In this document: piece by piece, positions 8,827-17,635 of the stretch | Layout of the letters: each line of letters opens with the position of its first letter | Numbering within the stretch: the stretch's first letter is position 1 | Assembly: GCA_029204045.2 (NCBI GenBank) | Contig: CM055071.1 | Span: forward strand, 24,165,693-24,229,692 | Origin: Tillandsia leiboldiana | Taxonomy: Eukaryota; Streptophyta; Magnoliopsida; Poales; Bromeliaceae | Length of the DNA stretch: 64,000 nucleotides | Direction of reading: 5' to 3' | Translations under genes and position numbers: made by a program | The notes under the pieces: generated by a model | Database searches by the model: none | What the model saw: the letters and a program-made list of their open reading frames with translations, nothing else | Told to the model about the DNA's origin: nothing

Positions 8827-10465
8827 ATAGCTTATGACTGTATGTAATGCTTTGATTAGTTTTCCTTTCATATTTTTCTTAATCTTTGCATTACATGTTT
8901 CTCAATGCTCTTCGTTTTTATACTTTGTTTTTGAACAAAAGGGTTTTTACTGAACAAGTGCATTGAATAAAAAGGGCTTCACTTTTATTCACTCCAAATT
9001 AATTTTATTTGGATTATCAACTTTACTCCTTAATCATAATCTTGAAGATACTTCATTATAGGAGTTTTTGATTTTATAAGCATCAAATTTTAGAAATCAT
9101 GTGTGATCTTTAGATGCTTAATCTATCTCGGTTGTGTGAATTCATTGTGATAAACGTGAGACAACCGATAGACTAAAATTTGGGATTTAATTCTTTCACG
9201 TAAGAGATTGCATTCTTTCAAGGGTATTGAAATGATTTGCAAAAGATGTGGAAAGATTTACATCCGAAAGGAGTGTGAAAACTACCACCACATGTAGGAA
9301 AGAGCTGCCACCCCGGTCGTCCGGTTTGTGTGTGAAGCTACCACATGTTATGGATGCTTGATAGTATTTTATGAGAAAATCTTTAGTTGAAGCATTTGGA
9401 GATTTATATGCAAAACTCTTATATTTTGAACAATCTCCTGGTTGGTATAAGGTGGGATAGTTGAAAGATGCTCAAAGAGCCACCCTTAGGTATTTTAGTG
9501 CTTATCTCAATTTGAAAGGGTAGAATTCAAGATTGATGTCGTTTGGAAATCTCCGTATGTCATCTTTGTAAATCCGTTACATCTTGATAGACTTTGGATC
9601 TCAAGATTATTTTTGATGACTTGTGTTTGATGAATATAACATGAAAAACGGTTTATAATGTTTTACCTTTATTTTTCATGATTTTGGAGTAAATCTTTTT
9701 AATTTTGTGAAATTAATTGGATTGAATGACATCTGTGTGAATTCACTGTTTAAAGCACTTAAATTGATTTCTTGATGGAATACAAATCGGTATTTGAAAA
9801 GATTCTAAAATCTGGATTTGTTTCAAGAAATTATTTAATTTTTGCTTTCTGGTACCGGTACGCAATCTGCATTTTTGTTATATATACCAGAACTGAGCTT
9901 TTATCTCTCTTTCTCCATGAACTAATTTTGTTAGTAATTTCCTTTTGTCTAGTATGTTCACTGTTTGACAATTTGTGACAAAAAGGGGGAGAAGAGAAAT
10001 GACGGAGATGAGATCATCAAGAGAGGACAAACGAAACGAAAATGGAAAAATGGGGGAGAACGGAAAATGATGATCGTACCACAAAGGGGGAGAACATAGA
10101 TGCTCAAGAACATGGAGAACATGTTAGAGATGCTCAAGATAGGGGGAGACAAAGAAAGGTTGAAAGAGCAGAAAAACAAAAGAACCAAAAGGAAGACGGA
10201 TCAAATGTAGGATTGTAATTTCTAACGACTAACGTTTGATTTCGTTTGGAGTTTTGTTTTGCAGGAATTACATCACTTTAAGACTCCAAGTCCTAAGTCA
10301 TAGAGTATGTTCTAGGACTGTTTGGTTCAAATGTAATTTTGTAGTTATTGGATCTTTCACGCAAAGAAAATCAATGTTTTGGTGATAACATTGAATTTCG
10401 ACTTTTTGGTTTAAGATGAGTGACTTGAGCGCTTTTATGTATTTTTGGGTTTTGTCACGAAATTG
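8827..10465 (+). other. SirB noncoding region between gag and PPT
   Basis: AT-rich, no pol remnant and no credible gene. It holds the conserved block described at 9245-9490, then several GGGGGAG tracts: AAAAAGGGGGAGA near 9980, AAAGGGGGAGAAC near 10082 and AGGGGGAGAC near 10141. Short open stretches (for example 9772-9978) have no recognisable product. Confidence 0.8.
9245..9490 (+). other. Conserved noncoding block shared with SirA and SirA'
   Basis: Two parts: 9245-9348 (GATGTGGAAAG, then AAAACTACCACCACATG, GGTCGTCCG, GCTACCACATG) and 9439-9490 (GGTTGGTATAAGGTGGGAT, then AGATGCTCAAAGAGCCAC). The counterparts are 24735-24960 in SirA and 14731-14501 in SirA'. Frame is not conserved and stops are present, so this is not coding. 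Conservation in a pol-less element implies a cis-acting role. Confidence 0.65.
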
Positions 10466-10479
10466 CCAAAGGGGGAGAT
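10466..10479 (+). other. Polypurine tract of SirB
   Basis: CCAAAGGGGGAGAT abutting the 3' LTR, identical to that of SirA. Confidence 0.92.
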
Positions 10480-11853
10480 TGTTACGGCATTTTGGTGTTG
10501 GCATATTTCGTGAGTCAAGTCAGTGAGTTGAGTCGGAGTCTTAAAGGGATCATATTGTCAATCAGCAATCAAAGACTTAGAGAAGATTCAACAAGAGCTC
10601 AAGTTGACACTCAGTGTCTTGAGTCTTGAAGATTGAAGTTGAAGAATTGTGGATTAGTTACATCAATCTCTAGAAGAAAGTATTCAAAAGGATCAGGTAT
10701 GTTTAACTAAATAATTATGGTGATCCGAATACTTTCTTATAGTGTAGAAACACTTGGATGAATTTTTAATTGCTTAATAATCAAAAACTGGTGTTCGGAC
10801 TTGTTCAGGATCCGGATCAGAGCCAACGATCCGGATCCCGAAGGTTGTTGCTTCATACAAGACTTCAATCTGGATCCATGCAATTTCCGATCCGGATCCC
10901 GAATGTTAAGTTTTCTGATTTGTATGAACGATCCGGATCGGGCCTTGCAATCCGGATCCCGAACCCTTGGTTTTCTGGAATCGTCAATCTCGTTACGACG
11001 ATCCGGATCGCAGTAAATCCGATCCGGATCGCCGTCCTGAAAATTTCCAGATAAGGTAAGTTTTTGATTCTTATCTCTTTCCAAAGGTTTCTAAACTATA
11101 AATAGACACTTAGGGTTTCTCAAAAACGTGGGAGCTACGGCCGATCAATTTATAAAACACTTGAGAGCAACCCTAGAGGCTAGGTTTTCATCGTTCTTCT
11201 TTATAGCCTCTTTTAGGTCAATTCGATGGTTCTTTCAAGAACATATCTTTTGTCGAATTGATCTAATCTTTGCTTAGAGATTTCTTCTACGGTTCCTCAA
11301 TGAGAATCTAAGCAAAGGATCACCATCGAAGTCAATATTCTTATCGACTGAGTTTGCGTCGTGGATTCGACGTGGCATCGTGGATTCGGTGTGCTAAAGG
11401 CGTTTCGTGGATTCGAAGCGTGCGTTCGTGGATTCGAACGTGAGCAGTGGACGGGCAAAACGGTGGAGCGCGAGGTCCAAGAAATTGAAGGAGGGGTTAA
11501 ATCCGTGGAGACGGTAATCACCTTGTTATTCTTCTTTTCTTAGGGATTGTTATTGCGTGGATATCCAACCGGTCAGCGCAAGGTCCGAAGAAGCTGAAGG
11601 AGGGGTTGAGTCCGTGGAGTCGGTAATCACCTTGTTATTCTTCTATTCTTAGTGGATTGTTATTGCGTGTTGGTCCCGTGGTTTTTCTCCTGGATTGGAG
11701 TTTCCACGTAAATCTCGGTGTGCTGTTTTTATTTTCCGCATTGGTTTTTATTTTGCACTGAGATTGAGTTTTTAAGTATTACACCTATTCACCCCCCCTC
11801 TAGTTGTTTGATAGTACCTATTTAGATCCTTGTGGATCCATAATAACTCTACA
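10480..11853 (+). repeat. SirB 3' LTR (1374 bp)
   Basis: Same borders and length as the 5' LTR. The differences I found cluster at 10653 and 10866-10889 and are all C/T or A/G transitions. Confidence 0.97.
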
Positions 11854-11858
11854 CACAA
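11854..11858. repeat. Target-site duplication of SirB, right copy (CACAA)
   Basis: Matches 5458-5462. Confidence 0.95.
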
Positions 11859-11978
11859 AACAAAGCCAAAATCAATAAATTGAAGGAGAGTTAAATAGAT
11901 CAGAATAAAGAAAAACCTGAGAACTGGATAAGAACAAAAACTTATAAACCTGCAAAAGAAAGATTAGAAAAAAAAACT

Positions 11979-13457
11979 TTATGCAGAGTCGTCAGAGCTG
12001 ATACAACCAAGCTTCTGAAACATTTTCTTGATCCGTTTGTTTATAGAAGCTTGTTCCTTCTTAAATTCTTTCATGTCCTCTTTCATTTCAGCGACATCAA
12101 TAGCCATGCGTTCTTGCTTGTCTGAGAGTCGCTGTTGTTCCTTAAAGATTGAGCTCACCGACGCATCATCGTCAGAAGTGGACGGAGGTGCCTGCTGTGC
12201 TGGTGGTGCCGAGGTTGTCGCTGGAGGAATTGCTGCCGTTGCCGAGGTTGTCGCTTGTTGTTGTTGTCGTTGTTCTCGTTGCTGTTGTGCTTGTAGTCGT
12301 TGAGGGGAGATGAAAGGTTCATCTGGCTTCGTCGAAAGAGACTTCACAATTGTTGTATCATTGATCGTTCCTAGACTGTGCATATAGGAACTCGCATTTG
12401 TGTCAGCTTTAAATTTTCGAAGAATGCGCATGATGATCATGGGATAAGGTAGTCTCTCTGACGGATGAGCTTGCTCCACATATCGTGCCATCCTTGACCA
12501 GATGACGTAGGGAATGCTTAAGTTAGCTCCCATTGCTGCTGTGGAGTTTCCCAGAAGATAGAGGAATATCATCCTTTCCCACCGAAGAACCTTTGTGTTC
12601 ATGTTTGGGGTGATATTATAACAAGCAATGAAGTTTAAGATGCGGTACTCTGGTCGTAGTTCTTTTGAGAAAACTGAGTTTCCTGTCGACCGAGTGTTTG
12701 GAGCACAGAGTCCATCAACTACCACTCTCCAGGAGTCGGTGTTGAAGGATTGATTCTTCAAGTAATGGGAGCCATCGGCTCGGGCGTCCATCCTTAATAC
12801 CTCTCCTATTAGCTGTGGCGTTACTTTTATTCTGACATTCTTGACTAATGTCTGAAAAGCCCGACGCCCGCTTTCCTGATCAACTAGATAGCAGGCATTC
12901 TGATAAAACATCCTCACTGAGTGAAGACAATACCCAGTGGTCTCCGGGAAGTCGCAAATGGGGGCAAGACCTATCTGGTCAAATAAAATCCCAAATGCCC
13001 GAGAACGCTCTTTCAAGGCTTTGACATCAACATGCCTTTCGCCAATGCATTCTCTGTTCTCAAAATCCTTTATCCTGTCTGAGCTGACAAAGTCTTGTGG
13101 GGATGGTTCGCTAACAGCTGGTTGCTCAATGGTAATTCCTCGAGCACTTCCTCTCTTGCGAGCAACACTTTTTCTTCTTGTCTTCCCAGAAGTTTCTTCC
13201 ATTGGAGCTTTGCCTTTTTCAGCAGCAGTAGGCGGAGCCTTCGATGTTTCCGCAGGCGCTTTTCCCTTTGAAGCAGTTGGAACAGTCATTGCTTCAACTA
13301 GCAGGTCATCCCAGTCAATTGATTCCGTCTCCGATTCCGTGTCGGAATCATCCTTAGTCTTCTTCGCTTTCTTAGCCTTCTTGGCCCTCTTGGGCTTCAC
13401 AGTGTCTCTCGTATGTACCATCGCAGCAAGTAGGAAAACAATCCAAGTGATCACCAT
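11979..13457 (-). CDS. Third ORF of SirA' (492 aa), plant-transposon-type domain in env position
   Basis: Function unknown. It begins with a short hydrophobic stretch (T-W-I-V-F-L-L-A-A-M-V, residues 4-14) before V-H-T-R, then a basic/acidic low-complexity segment. A globular domain follows at about 126-350 (E-R-H-V, F-Y-Q-N-A, L-I-G-E-V-L, E-L-R-P-E-Y-R-I-L-N-F, L-L-Y/F-L-Y-type core), resembling from memory the 'putative plant transposon protein' domain (Pfam PF20167). Gln/Ala-rich tracts come next and a coiled coil at about 434-488. Position after pol matches the env-like ORF of Sireviruses. Start: first ATG after the candidate 3' splice site at 13486. It is only about 55% like the SirA third ORF although the flanks are near-identical. 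Confidence 0.82.
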   Translation of the reverse strand: MVITWIVFLLAAMVHTRDTVKPKRAKKAKKAKKTKDDSDTESETESIDWDDLLVEAMTVPTASKGKAPAETSKAPPTAAEKGKAPMEETSGKTRRKSVARKRGSARGITIEQPAVSEPSPQDFVSSDRIKDFENRECIGERHVDVKALKERSRAFGILFDQIGLAPICDFPETTGYCLHSVRMFYQNACYLVDQESGRRAFQTLVKNVRIKVTPQLIGEVLRMDARADGSHYLKNQSFNTDSWRVVVDGLCAPNTRSTGNSVFSKELRPEYRILNFIACYNITPNMNTKVLRWERMIFLYLLGNSTAAMGANLSIPYVIWSRMARYVEQAHPSERLPYPMIIMRILRKFKADTNASSYMHSLGTINDTTIVKSLSTKPDEPFISPQRLQAQQQREQRQQQQATTSATAAIPPATTSAPPAQQAPPSTSDDDASVSSIFKEQQRLSDKQERMAIDVAEMKEDMKEFKKEQASINKRIKKMFQKLGCISSDDSA

Positions 13458-13485
13458 TGCTTATGGTTTCTAGAGAAAAGAATTC

Positions 13486-13873
13486 CTGTGAGCAATACTC
13501 AAGAACACACAAAAAAAAAAAATTCTTAGTTTTCAAAAATTGAAAAAATTGTACCCAAACAATCATAATCATGTAGAGAGACTAAGAATCAAATTAGTTT
13601 TGCAAAAGGACTTTTAAAGATAGATCAATTGCATGATTTTCGAAAATCCTTATTATATGCCCTAAAACCGAAATTTTAGAAATCGAAGCCTAAAAATCCG
13701 TTAATCAGGAAAAAACCTAGCATATAATCAAAACTAAACAACCCAGAGTTCTTATTTCAAAAGAAATTTGATCAAAAACCATCCACAAACAAAATCGATC
13801 CAAGAATTTCGTACGTTTGAGGAGGAAAAGAGAAAAACGGTGAAAAACCGAGATTTTGATCAATAAAACTTAC
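13486..13873 (-). other. Candidate intron in the leader of the SirA' third ORF
   Basis: Minus strand: CAA|GTAAGT at 13873, T-rich run and CTCACAG| at 13486, 388 nt. The same donor and a TTCACAG acceptor occur at 25586-25966 in SirA. The nearest in-frame ATG follows the acceptor by 28 bases. Splice signals were read by eye only. Confidence 0.5.
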
Positions 13874-13989
13874 TTGGAACTGAAGAACTTGAGTTAGAAA
13901 GCTTCCAAGGAGGATGAAATCTAGAGAGAAGCGCTCTGGAAACTTTTGAACAAAAGATTGGAGTAAAAGAAATCAAAACCCTTTTGTTC

Positions 13990-14160
13990 TTTATAAAAAC
14001 CTAGCCGCGATCCGGATCCTCCCGAGCTTGCGATCCGGATCGGCTACCCGCAGTGAAAAAAATTGCGTTCGGGATCCGGATCGGCAGGTCCAATCCGGAT
14101 CGTCAGCCCGCAGGAGAAAACCTGCGTTCGGGATCCGGATCACCTTGCCCGATCCGGATC
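13990..14160 (-). promoter_or_regulatory. Internal promoter-like block of SirA' (three palindrome pairs plus TATA)
   Basis: Minus-strand copy of the SirA block at 25299-25469. Palindromes start at 14009/14032, 14073/14092 and 14132/14151 (offsets 23, 19, 19). TTATAAA is at 13996-13990. Confidence 0.65.
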
Positions 14161-15101
14161 GGCCCCAACTTTTTCTTTAGAAAAAATTTCAGAGAAATTC
14201 AAGAAAAACCAGAAAAAGATTGTAAGCACAAAGGTGTATCAACTTTAAACAAAACGCATCGTTTCACACAACAAGAATTAGATTATGCCAAATCTATCAG
14301 TAATATCCAAAAATGAAACGAAAATTTACAAGAATTAAATCCCTTAAAGTTGAACACCTTCAATTACATCTAACTTGATCTTATGAGTAATGCCTTTATC
14401 AAATAATCAATTCGGTAAAGAAAATGAAATACAAAGATCAATAGATGTTTGAAATCCCAAATATGGTAGATAATATTTCTAGACAATCTGTTGAAGAGAG
14501 TGGCTCTTTGAGCATCTTTCTTTAAAATCCCACCTTATACCAACCTTGAAATTTGACAGAGTCAAGTATTTCAACATGCATTTTACTTAATCAAAAATTT
14601 GAACAACCATGCTTGGTATACATGTGGTAGCTGCACACAATACTCGGACGACCGAGGTGGTAGCTCTTTCCTCCATGTGGTGGTAGTTTTCACACTCCTC
14701 ATTGGGATGTAACTCTTTCCACATCTTTTGAGCATTTTACATTATCTTTGACTCCCCCTCAATTGGCTATCAATTATTTAAGATATAAAGTATTCAACCA
14801 AAAATTGATCTCGATTTCATACTCGACTAAACAATCAAATAAGATAATGACTATACCAAGAGATCATTGAGAGAGAAATTGACTTTGATCACTTTAGAAG
14901 ATGATTTAATTAACATAAACGATCATTGCAACAAAGAAATATTATGATGGCAAAAGCATAATAAATTTCTAAATGTGCGAAAAGATGCAATTAAAGTCAA
15001 TTAAGATCTATGCTCAATTACTATCCTATGTATAAACATAGATATTGAATAGAACAAAACAAATACAAAACCTATTTTAAGCAAAGGTTTCAAAAAGAAG
15101 T
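14161..15101 (-). other. SirA' noncoding region after pol, with conserved block
   Basis: Near-identical to 24359-25298 in SirA. Contains the conserved block in two parts (14731-14621 and 14549-14501 on the minus strand) and a GAGGGGGAG tract near 14755. No gene seen. Confidence 0.75.
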
Positions 15102-17525
15102 TTATTTCAAAGAAAGCATACCAATTGCTTTTCGCAAATGAATAAAACGTTTTTGATCCAAAGGTTTTGTTAAAAAGTCAGCTAATTGATCTTTAGTTGA
15201 AATATATGAAAGTTGAAGAGTATTTGATTCAACTAGCTCTCTAAGAAAATGATATCTAAGTTCAATATGTTTTGTTCTAGAGTGCAACACAGGGTTTTTA
15301 GAAATGTTAATTGCACTTGTGTTGTCACAAAGAATTGTTACCGAAGATGCTGAAATGCGGAAGTCACTCACTACGCTTTTCATCCAAATGAGTTGAGTTG
15401 AGCAACTTCCAGCTGAAATGTATTCCGCTTCGGCAGTCGAGAGTGCTATGCAATTCTGCTTTTTACTGTGCCATGCAACAAGGCAATGGCCAAGATAGAA
15501 GCATGCACCACTCGTGCTTTTCCGATCATCCACTGATCCTGCCCAATCGGCATCTGAGTATCCAACAATGTCCAGACTTGTTCCCATAGGATACCAAATT
15601 CCGAAATTAATTGATCCTTTGATGTACCGGATGATCCGTTTCACCGCTTTCAGGTGAACCTCCTTTGGTGCTGATTGATATCTCGCGCAAATCCCAACAC
15701 TAAAGGATATATCCGGGCGACTAGCCGTGAGGTAAAGTAGACTTCCAATCATACTTCTATACAGTTTCTCGTCTACATTCTCACTATGTGATTCACTTCC
15801 AAGTCCCTTGTGGCTAGTTCCCATTGGAGTTGGAAAATCTTTACAATTTTCTAGATCAAACTTTTTGACCAACTCCAGTGCATACTTGGATTGACTCAAG
15901 TGAATACCTTCATCATTTTGTTTAATTTGCAATCCAAGAAAATAAGACAGTTCGCCCATCATGGACATCTCAAATTCGCTTTCCATGGTCTCCGCGAATT
16001 TAGAAGCATCATTATCTTTTGTTGCACCAAATACAATGTCATCGACATAGATTTGTGCTACAATGAAATTATTTTGATAATGCTTCACAAAGAGAGTCCT
16101 GTCAGCTCCCCCTCGAGTATAGCCCTTCTCCAAAAGGTGCTTTGTTAACCTTTCGTACCATGCTCGCGGTGCTTGTTTCAGACCGTAAAGAGCCTTTTTC
16201 AAACGAAAAACATGGTTAGGTTGTTTATGATCTACAAAACCTTTCGGTTGAGCTACATAAACTTCCTCATTTAAAAACCCATTTAGAAATGCGCTCTTGA
16301 CGTCCATTTGAAATAATTTGATTTTAAAATGACAAGCAATAGCAAACAATATACGAATGGACTCGAGTCTAGCTACAGGGGCGAAAGTTTCGTCAAAGTC
16401 TATACCTTCTACTTGAGAGTAGCCTTGAGCAACTAGTCGTGCCTTGTTCCTGATGATAGTACCATCTTCATCTTTCTTGTTCTTGAAGATCCATTTGGTA
16501 CCTATCACATTATGTTGCTTTGGAGGCTTCGTTAATTCCCAGACTTTGTTTCGCTCAAATTGATGAAGCTCTTCCTGCATTGCTTTAATCCAGTAGTCAT
16601 CCTGAAGAGCTTCATCTATTGTCTTTGGTTCGATTAAAGATACGTAGCAAGCAAATCCGCAAACCAACTGCCTTCGAGTTCTAACTCCTTCTTGTGGATC
16701 TCCAATGATGTTCGATTCCGGATGATCCTTGGAGATTCGTAGCGTTTGTTGAAACGGAGTACTCGGAGGTACACGAGATGATTCCTGCACATCAGATAAA
16801 CTAGAAGAACCATTAGATGCATCATTAATATTGGAAGTATTATTATGAGAAGATGCACTAGCAGGAGAATCATCATCTAGAGAGATATCGAGGGTAGATT
16901 TTTCTGATTCAAAATGAGAAGCTTCATCTACTTTAACATTTATAGATTCTACGATCGTCTTAGATTCAATGTTAAATACTCGATATGCTCTGCTATTCGT
17001 AGAATAACCCAAAAAGATCCCTTCATCACTTCGAGAGTCGAACTTTCCAAGATTTTCACGGTCACGTAAGATGTAACATCGACTCCCGAAGATACGAAAG
17101 TACTTGATATCCGGTTTTCTACTAAACCACAGCTCATATGGTGTATTCAAGGTTCCTGGGCGCAAATACACTCTGTTAATGACATAGACAGCGGTGTTCA
17201 CAGCTTCAGCCCAAAAATGTAGCGGTAATTTCCGGCTATGAAGCATCACACGCGCCATCTCTTGAACAACCCTGTTTTTGCGCTCAACAACACCATTCTG
17301 CTGAGGTGTATAGGGTGCCGAGAATTCATGTTTAATGCCATTTGAAGTACAAAAGTCAATGAATTTTGAATTTATGAATTCTCCACCCCTATCACTTCTA
17401 ACACGAATGATCTTTTCATTCTTTTCAATCATAATACGATGGCAAATCTCACGAAAAGAGTCAAACGTATCAGCTTTCTCTCTCAAAAATGCTACCCAAG
17501 AAAACCGAGAGAAATCATCAACCAA
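15102..17525 (-). CDS. pol: SirA' Pol lacking protease (integrase core, RT, RNase H)
   Basis: The frame opens within integrase at V-D-D-F-S-R-F-S-W (the nominal first codon is TTG, not a real start). It keeps the second catalytic Asp (SDRGGEF) and Glu (NGVVERKN) of integrase, the whole RT with ALYGLKQAPRAWY and YVDDIVFGA, and RNase H (DADWAG, STAEAEY), ending in A-I-G-M-L-S-L-K as SirA does. Missing: Asp protease, the HHCC zinc finger and the first catalytic Asp of integrase. About 600 bp present in SirA (about 21260-21890) is absent. The protein is nearly identical to SirA where both exist. Confidence 0.9.
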   Translation of the reverse strand: MVDDFSRFSWVAFLREKADTFDSFREICHRIMIEKNEKIIRVRSDRGGEFINSKFIDFCTSNGIKHEFSAPYTPQQNGVVERKNRVVQEMARVMLHSRKLPLHFWAEAVNTAVYVINRVYLRPGTLNTPYELWFSRKPDIKYFRIFGSRCYILRDRENLGKFDSRSDEGIFLGYSTNSRAYRVFNIESKTIVESINVKVDEASHFESEKSTLDISLDDDSPASASSHNNTSNINDASNGSSSLSDVQESSRVPPSTPFQQTLRISKDHPESNIIGDPQEGVRTRRQLVCGFACYVSLIEPKTIDEALQDDYWIKAMQEELHQFERNKVWELTKPPKQHNVIGTKWIFKNKKDEDGTIIRNKARLVAQGYSQVEGIDFDETFAPVARLESIRILFAIACHFKIKLFQMDVKSAFLNGFLNEEVYVAQPKGFVDHKQPNHVFRLKKALYGLKQAPRAWYERLTKHLLEKGYTRGGADRTLFVKHYQNNFIVAQIYVDDIVFGATKDNDASKFAETMESEFEMSMMGELSYFLGLQIKQNDEGIHLSQSKYALELVKKFDLENCKDFPTPMGTSHKGLGSESHSENVDEKLYRSMIGSLLYLTASRPDISFSVGICARYQSAPKEVHLKAVKRIIRYIKGSINFGIWYPMGTSLDIVGYSDADWAGSVDDRKSTSGACFYLGHCLVAWHSKKQNCIALSTAEAEYISAGSCSTQLIWMKSVVSDFRISASSVTILCDNTSAINISKNPVLHSRTKHIELRYHFLRELVESNTLQLSYISTKDQLADFLTKPLDQKRFIHLRKAIGMLSLK

Positions 17526-17635
17526 TAAGAAAAATAAACAATTTACCTTGCAAGGATGGTTGACGAGTTGGCCAAAAGAAAAAGAAGAAAAGAAAATAGT
17601 CTACACAAACTATACAAGATTTAATCGTAGAACGA
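17526..17635 (-). other. Deletion scar between SirA' gag and pol
   Basis: Minus strand: after the gag stop there are about 70 bp of T-rich sequence absent from SirA, then GGCCAACTCGTCAACCATC matching SirA at 21888. The following bases (CCTTGCAAGG, itself a palindrome) differ from SirA's CTTTGGGAGG. The scar shifts or closes the frame between gag and pol. Confidence 0.7.

Larger units (their letters stand above)
5463..11853 (+). mobile_element. SirB: gag-only Sirevirus-like element (TR-GAG type)
   Basis: Complete 6391-bp element with 1374-bp LTRs, Met-tRNA primer site, one Gag ORF, about 1.6 kb noncoding DNA and a polypurine tract. It has no protease, integrase, RT or RNase H and no remnant of them. 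The two LTRs differ at about four positions by eye. It shares LTR architecture (paired palindromes, TATA box, TGGATT hairpins, identical first 7 bases) and the downstream noncoding block with SirA, though Gag and LTR sequences are clearly diverged. The structure fits the known gag-only class that relies on other elements for enzymes. Confidence 0.93.

Noticed and set aside
9772..9978. Small hydrophobic frame in SirB noncoding DNA
   Set aside because: AT-rich, no start context, no counterpart in SirA.
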